A stretch of DNA of 64,000 nucleotides from Sphingobacterium oryzagri (GCF_028736175.1 NZ_CP117880.1:3100001-3164000); one strand, 5' to 3'. Positions 47,972 to 58,320 are shown, numbered from the stretch's first letter. Made by a program: numbers and translations. Notes: generated by a model from the letters alone, not told the origin.

Positions 47972-48718
47972 ATGTTAAAACAAGATCGCTTTAAGCGTAT
48001 AGTAGAAGAAGTAGCAAAAGGAGGCTCGGTATCACTGCCTAGTCTAAGTAAGCTATTAGCTGTATCAGAAGACACCATTCGTCGCGATATCAAAGAGATG
48101 GATACGCAAGGTTTACTGCGGTCCGTACGCGGTGGAGCAGTCTCGATAGCGCACATTCCGCATCATTATCGCGATAGAGAACGCACGGACATGGCGCAAA
48201 AGCGAATCATCGCCCAGAAAGCGGTGACGTTAATTAAAGCCGATCAAGTATTATTTTTTGATGGGGGCACATCTGCCTTAGAATTGGCCAAGATCATTCC
48301 TGCCGATTGCCCGGTAACAATTATCACCCATAGTTTTCCGGTGGCCAGTGCTATTGAAGACCATCCTTCTGCCGAACTTATCTTTCTGGGCGGCCGTTTG
48401 CACAAGACTGCTTTTGCCACCTATGGTTACGAAACGTTAACGAGCATTGCGAAGTTTCATGTGGATTACTATTTTTTTGGCGTTACGAGTATAACGACCG
48501 AACGTCTTTTTTGTCGCGATCTTGAAGATGCGGAGGTCAAAAAGCGCATGATGGAGCATAGCAAAAAAGTTGTCGGTTTGTGCACCACAGATAAGCTAGA
48601 CAGCGAAACTAATTATTATATAGATCGCACGGAAAAGCTAAGTTACCTGATTACCGAAGAAGATAGTAACCACCCACAATTGCGTGCCTATGCTGCATTA
48701 GGCTTACATATTTTGTAA
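47972..48718 (+). CDS. DeoR/GlpR-family transcriptional regulator
   Basis: A 248-residue regulator from ATG 47972 (MLKQDRFKRIVEE). The N-terminal helix-turn-helix reads SLPSLSKLLAVSEDTIRRDIKEM with the family pattern LLRSVRGGAV. The C-terminal sensor has LFFDGGTSALELAKIIP and VTIITHSFPVA, typical for binding a phosphosugar. It probably represses genes nearby, perhaps the divergent nucleotidase. A short leader is implied by the promoter 22 bp upstream. Confidence 0.9.
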   Translation: MLKQDRFKRIVEEVAKGGSVSLPSLSKLLAVSEDTIRRDIKEMDTQGLLRSVRGGAVSIAHIPHHYRDRERTDMAQKRIIAQKAVTLIKADQVLFFDGGTSALELAKIIPADCPVTIITHSFPVASAIEDHPSAELIFLGGRLHKTAFATYGYETLTSIAKFHVDYYFFGVTSITTERLFCRDLEDAEVKKRMMEHSKKVVGLCTTDKLDSETNYYIDRTEKLSYLITEEDSNHPQLRAYAALGLHIL

Positions 48719-48864
48719 TACAGTCTACGCCAAGTGCGCACTTCGTTGCCATTACTATATTATCAGATATCGTTTTTTACGTAGCGCTACATCCACACAT
48801 TTGTCATCCAAGGCAACCTTTTCGTCCTCCATTCGTTTCTTAAAGAGAACAAAACGATAAAAAA

Positions 48865-49542
48865 ATGAATGTTACCGAAAGTACGCAAGTTAATGAAGCG
48901 GCGGGAATGGCTAAATTTTCGGCAAATAAGCAGATTCCAAAGGTTATCGAGATCCAAATTTTGATGGCCTTATCCCATTATCCAGAACTACGTGATACCA
49001 ACATCCGATTTATATTTACACAGGCACTGAAAGGCTCTATTATGGCCGCAAGACCAGTTGTCCATACGCTGCTAGGACCTCGAAAAAAACGTGTTTACGA
49101 CATTTTGATTAGTCCGGTTTTTAAACTTAAACACAGTATTGAACCTATTCATCACGTTGCCGACGATGTTTTGATAGGTTGGATCGGTCATGAGCTGGGA
49201 CATATTATGGATTACGAACGGCGCAACACCTGGAGTGTGGCTAAATTTGGGCTGCTATACTGGCTCTCGAAGCGCTACATACGCAAAGCGGAGCGCGTGG
49301 CCGACACTTTTGCGGTAAATCGTGGTATGGGACACTTTATATTAGCAACCAAGCAATTTATTCTTGGCCATAGCGGACTCTCGCAGCGTTATAAAAACAA
49401 AATAGCACAGCTATATCTATCACCAGATGATATTGTGAAACTGGTTGCCGAGCTGGAAAAGGAAAATGTCAGCAACCGCGAGGAAATACTTCAGGAAGAA
49501 ATCAAAACGAGCGAAGAGATTACGGCAGAAGGCAAAAATTAA
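48865..49542 (+). CDS. Zinc metallopeptidase-like protein
   Basis: A 225-residue protein with the zinc-peptidase motif HELGH (in GWIGHELGHIMDYE, near residue 111) and a downstream acidic segment ERVADTFAV that could supply the third ligand. There is no signal peptide. One weakly hydrophobic stretch follows the motif. The C-terminal tail is highly charged (EEILQEEIKTSEEI). Substrate unknown. Confidence 0.7.
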   Translation: MNVTESTQVNEAAGMAKFSANKQIPKVIEIQILMALSHYPELRDTNIRFIFTQALKGSIMAARPVVHTLLGPRKKRVYDILISPVFKLKHSIEPIHHVADDVLIGWIGHELGHIMDYERRNTWSVAKFGLLYWLSKRYIRKAERVADTFAVNRGMGHFILATKQFILGHSGLSQRYKNKIAQLYLSPDDIVKLVAELEKENVSNREEILQEEIKTSEEITAEGKN

Positions 49543-49874
49543 GCGTGCTAAAGTAAAATCTTTCTGGCTAACGATTAATAATGTAAAGTTAGTTATCTAC
49601 TGGATAAAACTATATTAGCTAAGTGTTATGCACAGAAAAATGCCGTTCGTTGCGGTACGCTTCTGTCGACACAAGTTCTAAGTAAGGTTTCGAAACTTTT
49701 ATTAAATACTGAAAAACAAGCAATTGAAATCAGTTTTGTGAAGAGAAAGTAGAAAACGTGCTATCAAAAATCGACAATGATTTTTGATAGCACGTTGAGC
49801 AATAGTTAAGCTGTTAAGGCTCGGAGCGATTATCGATATTAAGCCAAATTGTAGAGCGCTCTTTGCCACTTTGT
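49543..49874. other. Intergenic region with a long perfect palindrome
   Basis: The gap between two convergent genes holds AACGTGCTATCAAAAATC (49755-49772) and its exact complement (49779-49796) across a 6-nt loop. It is probably a bidirectional terminator. No gene was seen. Confidence 0.6.
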
Positions 49875-51392
49875 TTACAACGTATGCAGGTATTGTTCAA
49901 AAGCGACAAACGCCTCTTCATCCATGACACGCGGAATTTTTGCCTGTCCGCCAAGCTTTTTATGCTGCTCACTCCATTGATGAAAATTCTCCACCGGAAT
50001 TACTTTTACCTCCACAGCATCCAAGGCTTGATCTCGGGCAACCTTATAATTTTTGTTAGTTCGCTGTAACTCTTCATCCAAATAAGTACTTACATCAGTT
50101 GCTTCTTTTACCTTATCCGCTCCGAGATACCATTTGTTGATGCGTTTATTATCCTCCAGTACAGTAGAGACGGTAAACTCTTTGATATCAAGATCAAATT
50201 TTGCTTGTAAGCTTTGAATAGCATTATTCATTTGGTGTACCGACAACTGTTCGCCCACCACATTTAAGAAATGCTTTGTACGACCGCTGATCATAATTTC
50301 AGACCGTTCTTTATCTGTAAAAACTACCGTATCACCGATCATATAACGCCAAGCACCAGCGACTGTGCTAATCAGCAGCACATATTCCACACCTTCTTCA
50401 ATCTGTTCTAACGTAAGCACTGTAGCATCCTGCCGAACGGAACCTGCATCATCCATATTGGATTCGACGAAGGGAACGAATTCAAAGAAAATTCCGTTAT
50501 CCACAATTAATGCCATTCCAGCAGCATCTGGCCGCTTTTGCGTAGCAAGATAACCCTCTGATGCCAAGTAAGTATCAATATACGTTACCGGGCGTGCAAA
50601 CAATTTATCAAAACTCTTGCGGTACGGACCGAAAGCAACGCCGCCGGTCGTATACACTTGTAAATTCGGCCAGATATCGTGAATCGTATCAACTTTATTA
50701 TATCGGATGATTTCGCGCAGCATCAGTTCGGACCAGGATGGCATTCCCGACATGCTACCAACGTCCCATTTTTTTGCTGAGCGCACGATGCGCGCCACGC
50801 GCTCATCCCAGTCTTTGCTAGCCGCTATTTTCTTTCCGGGTTTATAAAACTTGCGAAACCATAACGGCAAGTTGGCGGCCGAGATACCACTAATTTCTCC
50901 TGCTAAAAATCCTTTATGATCTTTTAGTTCCGTGCTGCTCCCCAGCATCATGATATCCTTTTCAAAAAAATCTGCTGGCAGATCAAAGTTTTTTAAACTC
51001 ATAACCTGCTGTATACCCGACTTTTTAATAGCGTCCAACATGTCATCCGTGACGGGAATGGCCTTACTGTTGCTCGTTGTACCGCTACTCATCGCAAAAT
51101 AGCGCTGCCCCCCAGGCCAGGTAATATTCTCATGCCCTTCTTCCAAATAATGCCACCATTCCGCATACAATTTATCATAATCGTATATCGGTACTCTTTC
51201 CTGGAAAGATCGTACGGGATCCGCATCGCTTAAAATCTCGTCAAAGTGATAAGTACGCCCAAAAGCGGTGTTCTTGGCCTTTTCCAACATCATCATTAAC
51301 ACCGCTGTTTGCGCATCAGCCGCCGCCGGATCTTTTGTGATTAATCCGTTAACGTTGATCGCGCGCTTAATTATTTCTCCAATGATTGCCAT
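49875..51392 (-). CDS. GH3 auxin-responsive-promoter family protein
   Basis: A 505-residue member of the GH3 acyl-adenylating family. Plant members conjugate amino acids to hormones. Bacteroidota members are common and uncharacterised. Seen motifs: the phosphate loop YFAMSSGTTSNSKAIPV, YTTGGVAFGPY, VTYIDTYLASEGYLATQ and YRYMIGDTVVF-like RYMIGDTVVF. Substrates are unknown. It stands alone, convergent with the metallopeptidase gene. Confidence 0.88.
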   Translation of the reverse strand: MAIIGEIIKRAINVNGLITKDPAAADAQTAVLMMMLEKAKNTAFGRTYHFDEILSDADPVRSFQERVPIYDYDKLYAEWWHYLEEGHENITWPGGQRYFAMSSGTTSNSKAIPVTDDMLDAIKKSGIQQVMSLKNFDLPADFFEKDIMMLGSSTELKDHKGFLAGEISGISAANLPLWFRKFYKPGKKIAASKDWDERVARIVRSAKKWDVGSMSGMPSWSELMLREIIRYNKVDTIHDIWPNLQVYTTGGVAFGPYRKSFDKLFARPVTYIDTYLASEGYLATQKRPDAAGMALIVDNGIFFEFVPFVESNMDDAGSVRQDATVLTLEQIEEGVEYVLLISTVAGAWRYMIGDTVVFTDKERSEIMISGRTKHFLNVVGEQLSVHQMNNAIQSLQAKFDLDIKEFTVSTVLEDNKRINKWYLGADKVKEATDVSTYLDEELQRTNKNYKVARDQALDAVEVKVIPVENFHQWSEQHKKLGGQAKIPRVMDEEAFVAFEQYLHTL

Positions 51393-51563
51393 GTTTAAAA
51401 ACTTCGTTACGTTACCTATATCACGCTAAAAAGGCTTTTTAGTTTTATGATTGTTATCATATTCTACGTCGCAAACACTGCTGCCGCTGGCAATAATCAG
51501 TTTAATAAAAACGAAGCGTTCAGTAAACCGTTCAGTACCTAGAAGATACGTAAATAAAATATT

Positions 51564-52025
51564 ATGGCTAAACATCAAGAAATCGGTATCGTGCGCCACG
51601 CTGGTCGGGTGGTGCTGGGACTTTTCCTATTATTTGCCGGAATCGGCCACTTGACGTTCGGACGCCGGGAATTTCAAGCACAGGTGCCAAACTGGTTAAA
51701 AATGGATAAAGATCTGGTGGTACTATTATCAGGCTACGTAGAAATTGCCTTGGCACTGCTTATTCTGTTTTATGGGCATCGCAATAAAAAAATCCCTTGG
51801 CTATTAGCGCTCTTTTTTGTAGCCATATTTCCCGGAAACTGGTCGCAATATGTAAACCAGCGTGACGGATTTGGATTAAACACAGATGCCGCACGACTGT
51901 TGCGACTTTTCTTTCAACCGGTACTTATCCTCTGGGCACTCTGGAGCATGGGAGCCATCGGTCCAAAACGAAAACCACGCGAAACAGTACTGACGACAGA
52001 CAGCTTTCCGCTGAAGCTGAAATAA
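51564..52025 (+). CDS. DoxX-family membrane protein
   Basis: A 153-residue membrane protein with four hydrophobic segments (about residues 15-30, 52-70, 75-92, 112-130). LLFAGIGHLTFGRREFQAQVPNW is a typical DoxX/DoxX-like start. The function is unknown; some relatives act in redox balance. It is divergent from the GH3 gene. Confidence 0.75.
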   Translation: MAKHQEIGIVRHAGRVVLGLFLLFAGIGHLTFGRREFQAQVPNWLKMDKDLVVLLSGYVEIALALLILFYGHRNKKIPWLLALFFVAIFPGNWSQYVNQRDGFGLNTDAARLLRLFFQPVLILWALWSMGAIGPKRKPRETVLTTDSFPLKLK

Positions 52026-52288
52026 AGAAGGATGTAATTATACCCCGTTCTTTTCGTTGGAATAAAAAAGATTGGAATAGCAGAAAGATAGATTTTGAGA
52101 CCCATTTAGGTTGCAACTGCATCCTGAACACGGCGAGTATAGCACGGCCCTATTTAATAACGGTCAACGCGATGGAAACACCGCCACCATTGCGTGCATT
52201 TCATCGCGTTGAAGTAAAAAACTATCGTTGATTAACATGTATAAGCGGACTATGCATGTGATTAACAACTCAATCGAATGCCAAATTA

Positions 52289-53104
52289 CTACAGAATTGC
52301 AGCACGAACACGCACTAATTTTTCCAATAACCCTTCCAAAAGATCCAGATGTAACATATTGGCACCATCAGATTTTGCGTTGGCAGGATCAGGATGCGTC
52401 TCGATAAAGAGGCCATCTGCACCTACCGCAATAGCCGCTTTTGCAATCGTTTCGATCAAGGCTGGCTTGCCGCCGGTAACACCAGTCGTTTGGTTTGGCT
52501 GTTGCAAAGAATGCGTACAGTCCATAACGGTTGGCACCTGAAAACCACGCATTTCAGGAATTCCTCTGAAATCGACGATCAAATCCTGGTAGCCAAAAGA
52601 ATTACCACGATCGGTTAGAAAAACCTTTTCATTTCCAGACTCTTTCACTTTATCGACGGCAAATTGCATGGAGCCTGCGGAAAGAAATTGGCCCTTTTTG
52701 ATATTGACAACTTTGCCTGTGTTGGCAGCAGCGACTAATAACTCAGTTTGACGGCACAAAAAAGCCGGAATCTGTAACACATCAACATACTCAGCTGCCA
52801 TAGCCGCCTCGTGGCTTTCATGAATATCGGTTACCGTCGGAATGCCAAACGTTTGGCTTACTTTCTGCAAAACTTTCAACGCTTTCTCATCACCAATCCC
52901 GGTAAAAGAATCGACCCGAGATCGATTGGCTTTACGATAAGAACCTTTAAAGATATAGGGTATTCCAAATTTATCGGTAATCTTGACAATGCGCTCGGCA
53001 ATACGCAAGGCAATTTCCTCGCCCTCAATGGCGCAAGGTCCAGCCATTAAAAAAAACTGCGTAGAGTCGCCATGTTTAATGGATGGCAAATACTGTTGAA
53101 TCAT
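52289..53104 (-). CDS. kdsA: 3-deoxy-8-phosphooctulonate synthase
   Basis: A 271-residue enzyme that condenses phosphoenolpyruvate with arabinose 5-phosphate to form KDO 8-phosphate for lipid A-core synthesis. Motifs: FLMAGPCAIEGEE, FKGSYRKANRSR, VTDIHES, LQIPAFLCRQTELL and VMDCTHSLQQPN. It lies 18 bp after recQ on the same strand. The next KDO-pathway enzyme (kdsD) is encoded divergently about 2.3 kb away. Confidence 0.96.
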   Translation of the reverse strand: MIQQYLPSIKHGDSTQFFLMAGPCAIEGEEIALRIAERIVKITDKFGIPYIFKGSYRKANRSRVDSFTGIGDEKALKVLQKVSQTFGIPTVTDIHESHEAAMAAEYVDVLQIPAFLCRQTELLVAAANTGKVVNIKKGQFLSAGSMQFAVDKVKESGNEKVFLTDRGNSFGYQDLIVDFRGIPEMRGFQVPTVMDCTHSLQQPNQTTGVTGGKPALIETIAKAAIAVGADGLFIETHPDPANAKSDGANMLHLDLLEGLLEKLVRVRAAIL

Positions 53105-53122
53105 ATATAAATAACTTGGTAA

Positions 53123-55312
53123 TTAATTTCCTAACTCTGACATAAACTTGATACGCATCAACTGGATATCTTCAAACGTATAATCTTCCTCGCCCAATTC
53201 ATCCAAGGCTTGCTTGATCGAGTCGATCTCAGCCGTACGGAAATAGTCATACACCTCATCCTGACGATCGCGGTCGATCATCTCATCCACAAAATAACCA
53301 ATATTTAATTTTGTGCCCGAATTGACAATAGATTCCACTTCTTTCAAGAGGTTTTCATAGCTTATACCTTTTGATGACGCGATATCATCTAAGCCAATTT
53401 TCCGGTCGATATTCTGGATAATTGAAACTTTCAAAGCCGATTTATTGGCTGTACTTTTGACCACCATATCTTGCGGCCGGTCGATATCATTGTCTTCGAC
53501 ATATTTTTTGATGGTTTCGACAAATGGCGCTCCAAACTTGCTGGCTTTTCCACCGCCCACACCCTGTATCTGCTTCAGCTCGTCAATACTGACGGGATAG
53601 TGCGTACACATTTCGTCTAACGATGGATCTTGAAAAATCACGAAAGGCGGCAAAGATTTCTGCTTAGCAATCTTCTTCCGCAAATCTTTCAGCATCTTTA
53701 ACAATTCGGTATCCAATGCGCCAGCGCCGCCAGCGATCTCCTCACCCGAATCGTCTTCTGCTTTTTCCATCGGCCTGTTTAATATAAACTTGATGGCATA
53801 AGGGTTAGCCAAATATTTTCGTCCGCTTTCGGTCAGTATTAAAAGACCGTAATGATCGATATCCTTCTTAATGAAATTGTTTAATTCGGCTTGGCGAATC
53901 AATGATTTCCAGTAATTTACACCAAGCTCGCGCCCTTTACCGAATAAAGGATGTGTATCGTGTTTATACGATGAAATGGGCTGATTATTCTGCCCGATCA
54001 TCACGTTGATAATATGGTGATCGTCAAACTTATCGCCTTGTTCTTTCACAAAACCCAGAACTTCCAGCAAGGATGCCTCAGCATCAAATTGCGTTTTTTG
54101 AGTACGACAATTGTCGCACATACTATTACAACCCGTCTCATCAAACTGCTCGCCGAAGTAATGCAAAATTTGCTTGCGCCGACAAACCGATGACTCGGAA
54201 TAGTCGATCACTTCTTTCAAAATCTGCGTGCCAATCTCTCTTTCGGAAACCGGCTTATCTTTCATAAATTTCGTCAGTTTCTCGACATCCTTTTCAGAAT
54301 AAAATGCAAGGCAGTAACCCTCTCCGCCATCACGACCAGCACGACCCGTCTCCTGGTAATAGCCTTCCATCGACTTCGGAATATCATGATGAATGACGTA
54401 GCGTACATCTGGTTTATCGATTCCCATACCAAAAGCAATCGTCGCTACGATGACCTGCACATCTTCCATCAAGAATTTATCTTGCGTATCAGCACGTGTC
54501 TTGGCATCTAAACCAGCGTGGTAAGGCAATGCCTTGATCCCATTGATATTGAGCACTTCCGCTATTTCTTCGACTTTTTTTCGACTCAAACAGTAAATAA
54601 TACCGGTCTTGCCGCTATTGGCACGGATAAATTTGACAATTTCCTTAACAACATTCTTCTTCACACGCACCTCGTAATATAAATTAGAGCGGTTAAACGA
54701 AGATTTAAACAAGGTTGCATCGTTCATCTGCAAGTTCTTACGAATATCCGACTGTACCTTTGGTGTAGCTGTAGCCGTTAATGCAATAATTGGAATATTA
54801 GCACCAATACCATTAATTACCTGCCGTATTTTGCGGTATTCCGGACGGAAATCATGCCCCCATTCAGAAATACAATGCGCTTCATCTACGGCGACAAAGG
54901 ATACCTTGATCTGCTTTAAAAATTGTGTATTTTCTTCTTTAGCCAATGATTCTGGCGCGACATAAAGCAACTTCGTCTTTCCATCCGTCACATCCTGCTT
55001 CACCTTTGTAATCTCACTTTTATTCAATGATGAATTTAGAAAATGAGCAATGCTGTCGTTACCACCAAAAGCGCGCAGCTGATCGACCTGATTTTTCATA
55101 AGCGCGATCAACGGCGAAATAACAATAGCCGTGCCTTCGCTCATAAGCGCAGGCAACTGGTAACAGATTGATTTTCCTCCCCCTGTAGGCATAATAACGA
55201 AGGTATCCTTCTTGTTAAGGATATTTGTTATGATGGCTTCCTGATCACCTTTAAATGTATCGAAGCCGAAAAATTCCTGTAGATTGTCAAATAGTGATTT
55301 TTCTATATCCAT
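53123..55312 (-). CDS. recQ: ATP-dependent DNA helicase RecQ
   Basis: A 729-residue 3'-5' helicase. Walker A is MPTGGGKSICYQLP and the Walker B/aromatic loop is VDEAHCISEWGHDFRPEY. The second helicase domain has QETGRAGRDG. The RQC region carries the zinc cysteines (SSVCRRKQILHYF; GCNSMCDNC), and an HRDC-like domain follows (about residues 520-600). The C-terminal 130 residues extend past the HRDC domain, as in other Bacteroidota RecQ1-type proteins. It probably shares a transcript with kdsA. Confidence 0.95.
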   Translation of the reverse strand: MDIEKSLFDNLQEFFGFDTFKGDQEAIITNILNKKDTFVIMPTGGGKSICYQLPALMSEGTAIVISPLIALMKNQVDQLRAFGGNDSIAHFLNSSLNKSEITKVKQDVTDGKTKLLYVAPESLAKEENTQFLKQIKVSFVAVDEAHCISEWGHDFRPEYRKIRQVINGIGANIPIIALTATATPKVQSDIRKNLQMNDATLFKSSFNRSNLYYEVRVKKNVVKEIVKFIRANSGKTGIIYCLSRKKVEEIAEVLNINGIKALPYHAGLDAKTRADTQDKFLMEDVQVIVATIAFGMGIDKPDVRYVIHHDIPKSMEGYYQETGRAGRDGGEGYCLAFYSEKDVEKLTKFMKDKPVSEREIGTQILKEVIDYSESSVCRRKQILHYFGEQFDETGCNSMCDNCRTQKTQFDAEASLLEVLGFVKEQGDKFDDHHIINVMIGQNNQPISSYKHDTHPLFGKGRELGVNYWKSLIRQAELNNFIKKDIDHYGLLILTESGRKYLANPYAIKFILNRPMEKAEDDSGEEIAGGAGALDTELLKMLKDLRKKIAKQKSLPPFVIFQDPSLDEMCTHYPVSIDELKQIQGVGGGKASKFGAPFVETIKKYVEDNDIDRPQDMVVKSTANKSALKVSIIQNIDRKIGLDDIASSKGISYENLLKEVESIVNSGTKLNIGYFVDEMIDRDRQDEVYDYFRTAEIDSIKQALDELGEEDYTFEDIQLMRIKFMSELGN

Positions 55313-55368
55313 TGACTGTAGAGCAAAAAATTAGATGGACCTGTGACCTTAATGCGTCGTAAATAACT

Positions 55369-55376
55369 TACTTTTG
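55369..55376 (+). promoter_or_regulatory. -7 element for kdsD
   Basis: TACTTTTG matches TAnnTTTG and lies 33 bp before the GTG start of kdsD. Confidence 0.5.
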
Positions 55377-55409
55377 TAGTTTCGTAATATAAAATTAGAT
55401 ATTTTTTCT

Positions 55410-56375
55410 GTGATACACAACATCGACATTAAAAAGAGCGCGGTTGAAACATTGGAGTTAGAAGCGACAGCTATACAGCATTTAACACAAACCATTGGAG
55501 AAGATTTCGTTAGCGTGGTCAATAAGATATTGAATCTTCAGGGACGAGTTATCGTGACAGGTGTAGGCAAAAGTGCCATTATCGCTCAAAAGATCGTCGC
55601 TACGTTTAACTCTACGGGCACGCCATCTATTTTTATGCATGCGGCTGATGCCATTCATGGAGACTTAGGAATAATTCAAGAAAATGATCTCATAATTGCG
55701 CTTTCAAAAAGTGGCAATACACCGGAAATCAAGGTGTTGGTTCCATTTTTAAAACAAACGGGCAATACGCTTGTTGCCTTGGTGGGCAACTTAACGTCCT
55801 TTTTAGCGCAACAGGCGGATTATGTACTCGACACCAGCGTGAGTCGCGAAGCGTGCCCCAATAACTTAGCGCCCACAACCAGCACGACGGCACAACTGGC
55901 AATGGGCGATGCACTAGCTGTATCGTTGCTAACTTGCCGGCAGTTTTCAGATCGTGACTTTGCTAAATATCATCCTGGTGGTGCGCTCGGAAAGCAACTT
56001 TACCTGCGGGTGGCCGATCTTTCTGACCAGAATGGACGTCCGGAAGTCGCTCCGCAAGCCAATATCCGCGAAGTTATTATCACCATTACCAAATTTAGAC
56101 TCGGTGCGACTGCGGTTATTGATAAGCACGAAATTTTGGGTATTATTACCGATGGCGATATTCGCAGAATGTTGGAGAAATATGAAGATCTGACCGGTTT
56201 GACAGCTGGAGATATCATGGCGACATCGCCAAAAACAATTGAGCGTAACGAACTTGCTGTCGAAGCTTTGCAGCAAATGCGGCAACATAACATATCCCAG
56301 TTGTTGGCAACGCAAGATGGAAGCTATCAGGGCATTATCCATTTGCAGGATCTGCTAAAAGAGGGTATTATTTAA
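55410..56375 (+). CDS. kdsD: Arabinose-5-phosphate isomerase (KdsD/KpsF type)
   Basis: A 321-residue isomerase that makes arabinose 5-phosphate from ribulose 5-phosphate for KDO synthesis. The SIS domain comes first (VTGVGKSAIIAQKIVATFNS; LIALSKSGNTPE), then two CBS domains (from about residue 205). The gene starts with GTG at 55410, as no in-frame ATG precedes. It is divergent from recQ-kdsA and supplies the kdsA substrate, so the two units serve one pathway. Confidence 0.95.
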   Translation: MIHNIDIKKSAVETLELEATAIQHLTQTIGEDFVSVVNKILNLQGRVIVTGVGKSAIIAQKIVATFNSTGTPSIFMHAADAIHGDLGIIQENDLIIALSKSGNTPEIKVLVPFLKQTGNTLVALVGNLTSFLAQQADYVLDTSVSREACPNNLAPTTSTTAQLAMGDALAVSLLTCRQFSDRDFAKYHPGGALGKQLYLRVADLSDQNGRPEVAPQANIREVIITITKFRLGATAVIDKHEILGIITDGDIRRMLEKYEDLTGLTAGDIMATSPKTIERNELAVEALQQMRQHNISQLLATQDGSYQGIIHLQDLLKEGII

Positions 56376-56437
56376 TTATCCTGTGTAATATTTTTGTTTT
56401 ATTAAACGAAATATGGCGCTTTCGCCTTCCTTATTTG

Positions 56438-56445
56438 TAATTTTG
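56438..56445 (+). promoter_or_regulatory. -7 element for the DUF1573 gene
   Basis: TAATTTTG matches TAnnTTTG and lies about 45 bp upstream of the ATG. Confidence 0.45.
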
Positions 56446-56489
56446 GCGTATATTTTGAGTGAATTAAGCAGGAAAAACAGAACAAGATC

Positions 56490-56864
56490 ATGAAAAAGAC
56501 ATTAGGAATATTAGCAGTTTTTGTAGCCATTATCGGTTTTACGTCGATGAATTTAGCCATCGGCGAATTTCAATTTGAAAAAGAATCCCACGATTACGGT
56601 ACGATTCCGCAAAACAAACCGGCTTCTTACGACTTTAAGTTTTCCAATACCGGAGACTCGCCTATCATTATTTCCGAAGTGAAGCCATCTTGCGGTTGTT
56701 CGGTAGCTGAATTTACAAAAACACCGATTAAACCAGGCGATACAGGAACGATCACTGTAACCTACAATGCGGCTGCGAAAGGCCCATTTACAAAACAGTT
56801 TACGGTGAAATCGAACACGAAAACACCTGTTAAAACATTGACCGTAAAAGGAAACGTCGAGTAA
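56490..56864 (+). CDS. DUF1573-family exported protein
   Basis: A 124-residue protein with a signal peptide (about residues 1-20) and a single immunoglobulin-like DUF1573 domain. The family marks are FKFSNTGDSPIIISEVKPSC and GCSVAEFTKTPIKPGDTG. Such proteins are abundant in Bacteroidota and thought to act in the periplasm or on the surface; no reaction is known. It is a single-gene unit ending in its own terminator. Confidence 0.88.
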   Translation: MKKTLGILAVFVAIIGFTSMNLAIGEFQFEKESHDYGTIPQNKPASYDFKFSNTGDSPIIISEVKPSCGCSVAEFTKTPIKPGDTGTITVTYNAAAKGPFTKQFTVKSNTKTPVKTLTVKGNVE

Positions 56865-56891
56865 TCTTCTTTTTATACGAAATAACAAAAG

Positions 56892-56918
56892 GCCATCCGC
56901 AAAGATGGCTTTTTTTTT
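56892..56918 (+). terminator. Terminator after the DUF1573 gene
   Basis: GCCATC (56892-56897) pairs with GATGGC (56904-56909), followed by nine Ts. Confidence 0.8.
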
Positions 56919-56974
56919 GCCGCTTTACGACTGAAAGTTTTTGGCAGAACTATACACATCCGTTTTCTTTTTTT

Positions 56975-56982
56975 TAATTTTG
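56975..56982 (+). promoter_or_regulatory. -7 element for the aminotransferase gene
   Basis: TAATTTTG matches TAnnTTTG, 26 bp before the ATG at 57008. Confidence 0.5.
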
Positions 56983-57007
56983 CAGCACATTAAAAATTTG
57001 TAAAAAA

Positions 57008-58210
57008 ATGCCACAAATATCGAACAAAGGCATCGAAATGCCCGCATCACCGATTAGAAAGCTTACCCCATTTGCCGATCAGGCAAAAAAAGATGGCAAA
57101 CATATTTATCACTTAAATATCGGTCAGCCGGATATCGAAACGCCTGAAATCATGTTGAATGCGCTTAAAGGCATAGACTTTAAAGTATGGGCTTACACCG
57201 CTTCGGAAGGAACGGCATCTTATCGGGCTAAACTAGCGCAATATTACAACAAACTACATTACAATATCACGCCGACCGATATTCTGGTGACCAACGGCGG
57301 ATCGGAAGCGATCACCATCGCTATGCAATCTTGCCTGAATCCTGGCGAAGAAATCATCATACCAGAGCCATTTTATGCTAATTACAACGGCTTTGCCTGC
57401 TCTGCGGATATTATCGTTAAGCCAATCATGTCTTACATCGAGAATGGATTTGCACTGCCTGATATTGCTGCGTTTGAAGAATTGATAACCGAAAAAACGA
57501 AAGCAATTGCTATCTGTAATCCTAATAACCCAACGGGCTATCTTTATTCCAGAGCCGAACTAGAGGCATTAAGAGACTTATGCATAAAACATGATCTGTA
57601 TTTATTTTCTGATGAAGCATATCGGGAATTTTGTTATGACGGCAAGGAATTTATCTCGCCTATGCATTTGGAAGGACTGGAAGAGCATGTTGTAGTTCTG
57701 GATACGGTATCAAAACGTTATTCCGCTTGCGGCGCACGTATAGGCTGCTTGATCACAAAAAATAAAGCCTTGTACCAAACGGCACTAAAATTTGCACAGG
57801 CTAGACTTAGCCCATCGCTGGAAGGACAAATCGCGGGCGAGGCTGCTGTGGATACACCAGATAGTTATTTTGAAGCTGTATCTACCGAATATACCGCTAG
57901 GCGCGATACGTTGGTGAACGGGTTGAATGCTATCGACGGCGTATTCTGCCCAAACCCGGGCGGCGCTTTTTATGTGGTTGCAAGACTTCCAATCGATAAT
58001 TCTGATCGATTTTGCCAGTGGATGCTGGAAGATTTTTCTTACGAAAACCAAACGGTGATGATGGCCCCTGCAACAGGCTTTTATAGCAGCGAAAATGCTG
58101 GACGAAATGAAGTCCGCATGGCCTATGTACTCAATCAACAAGACCTGAAGAAAGCGCTTGCTTGTATTGAAGAAGGCTTACGCGTATACCCGGGCACTAC
58201 CAGATCTTAG
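57008..58210 (+). CDS. Pyridoxal-phosphate aminotransferase, class I/II
   Basis: A 400-residue aminotransferase of the aspartate/alanine type. The cofactor-binding stretch is CNPNNPTGYL, then YLFSDEAYREF. The Schiff-base lysine lies in DTVSKRYSACGARIG (in SKRYS). The N-terminus (GIEMPASPIRKLTPFADQAK) fits the Bacteroidota aspartate aminotransferase group. The substrate pair is not proven; aspartate/2-oxoglutarate is the best guess. It is a single-gene unit with its own promoter and terminator. Confidence 0.9.
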   Translation: MPQISNKGIEMPASPIRKLTPFADQAKKDGKHIYHLNIGQPDIETPEIMLNALKGIDFKVWAYTASEGTASYRAKLAQYYNKLHYNITPTDILVTNGGSEAITIAMQSCLNPGEEIIIPEPFYANYNGFACSADIIVKPIMSYIENGFALPDIAAFEELITEKTKAIAICNPNNPTGYLYSRAELEALRDLCIKHDLYLFSDEAYREFCYDGKEFISPMHLEGLEEHVVVLDTVSKRYSACGARIGCLITKNKALYQTALKFAQARLSPSLEGQIAGEAAVDTPDSYFEAVSTEYTARRDTLVNGLNAIDGVFCPNPGGAFYVVARLPIDNSDRFCQWMLEDFSYENQTVMMAPATGFYSSENAGRNEVRMAYVLNQQDLKKALACIEEGLRVYPGTTRS

Positions 58211-58241
58211 GGGTATTTTAAACACACAAATAATCTTTTAG

Positions 58242-58273
58242 AAGCGATAGAACACTGTTTTATCGCTTTTTGT
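58242..58273 (+). terminator. Terminator after the aminotransferase gene
   Basis: AAGCGATA (58242-58249) pairs with TATCGCTT (58261-58268), followed by TTTT. Confidence 0.75.
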
Positions 58274-58320
58274 AAAACAATTTCTTTAGCCTACCGTTAT
58301 ATATATAGTACTAAAACAAA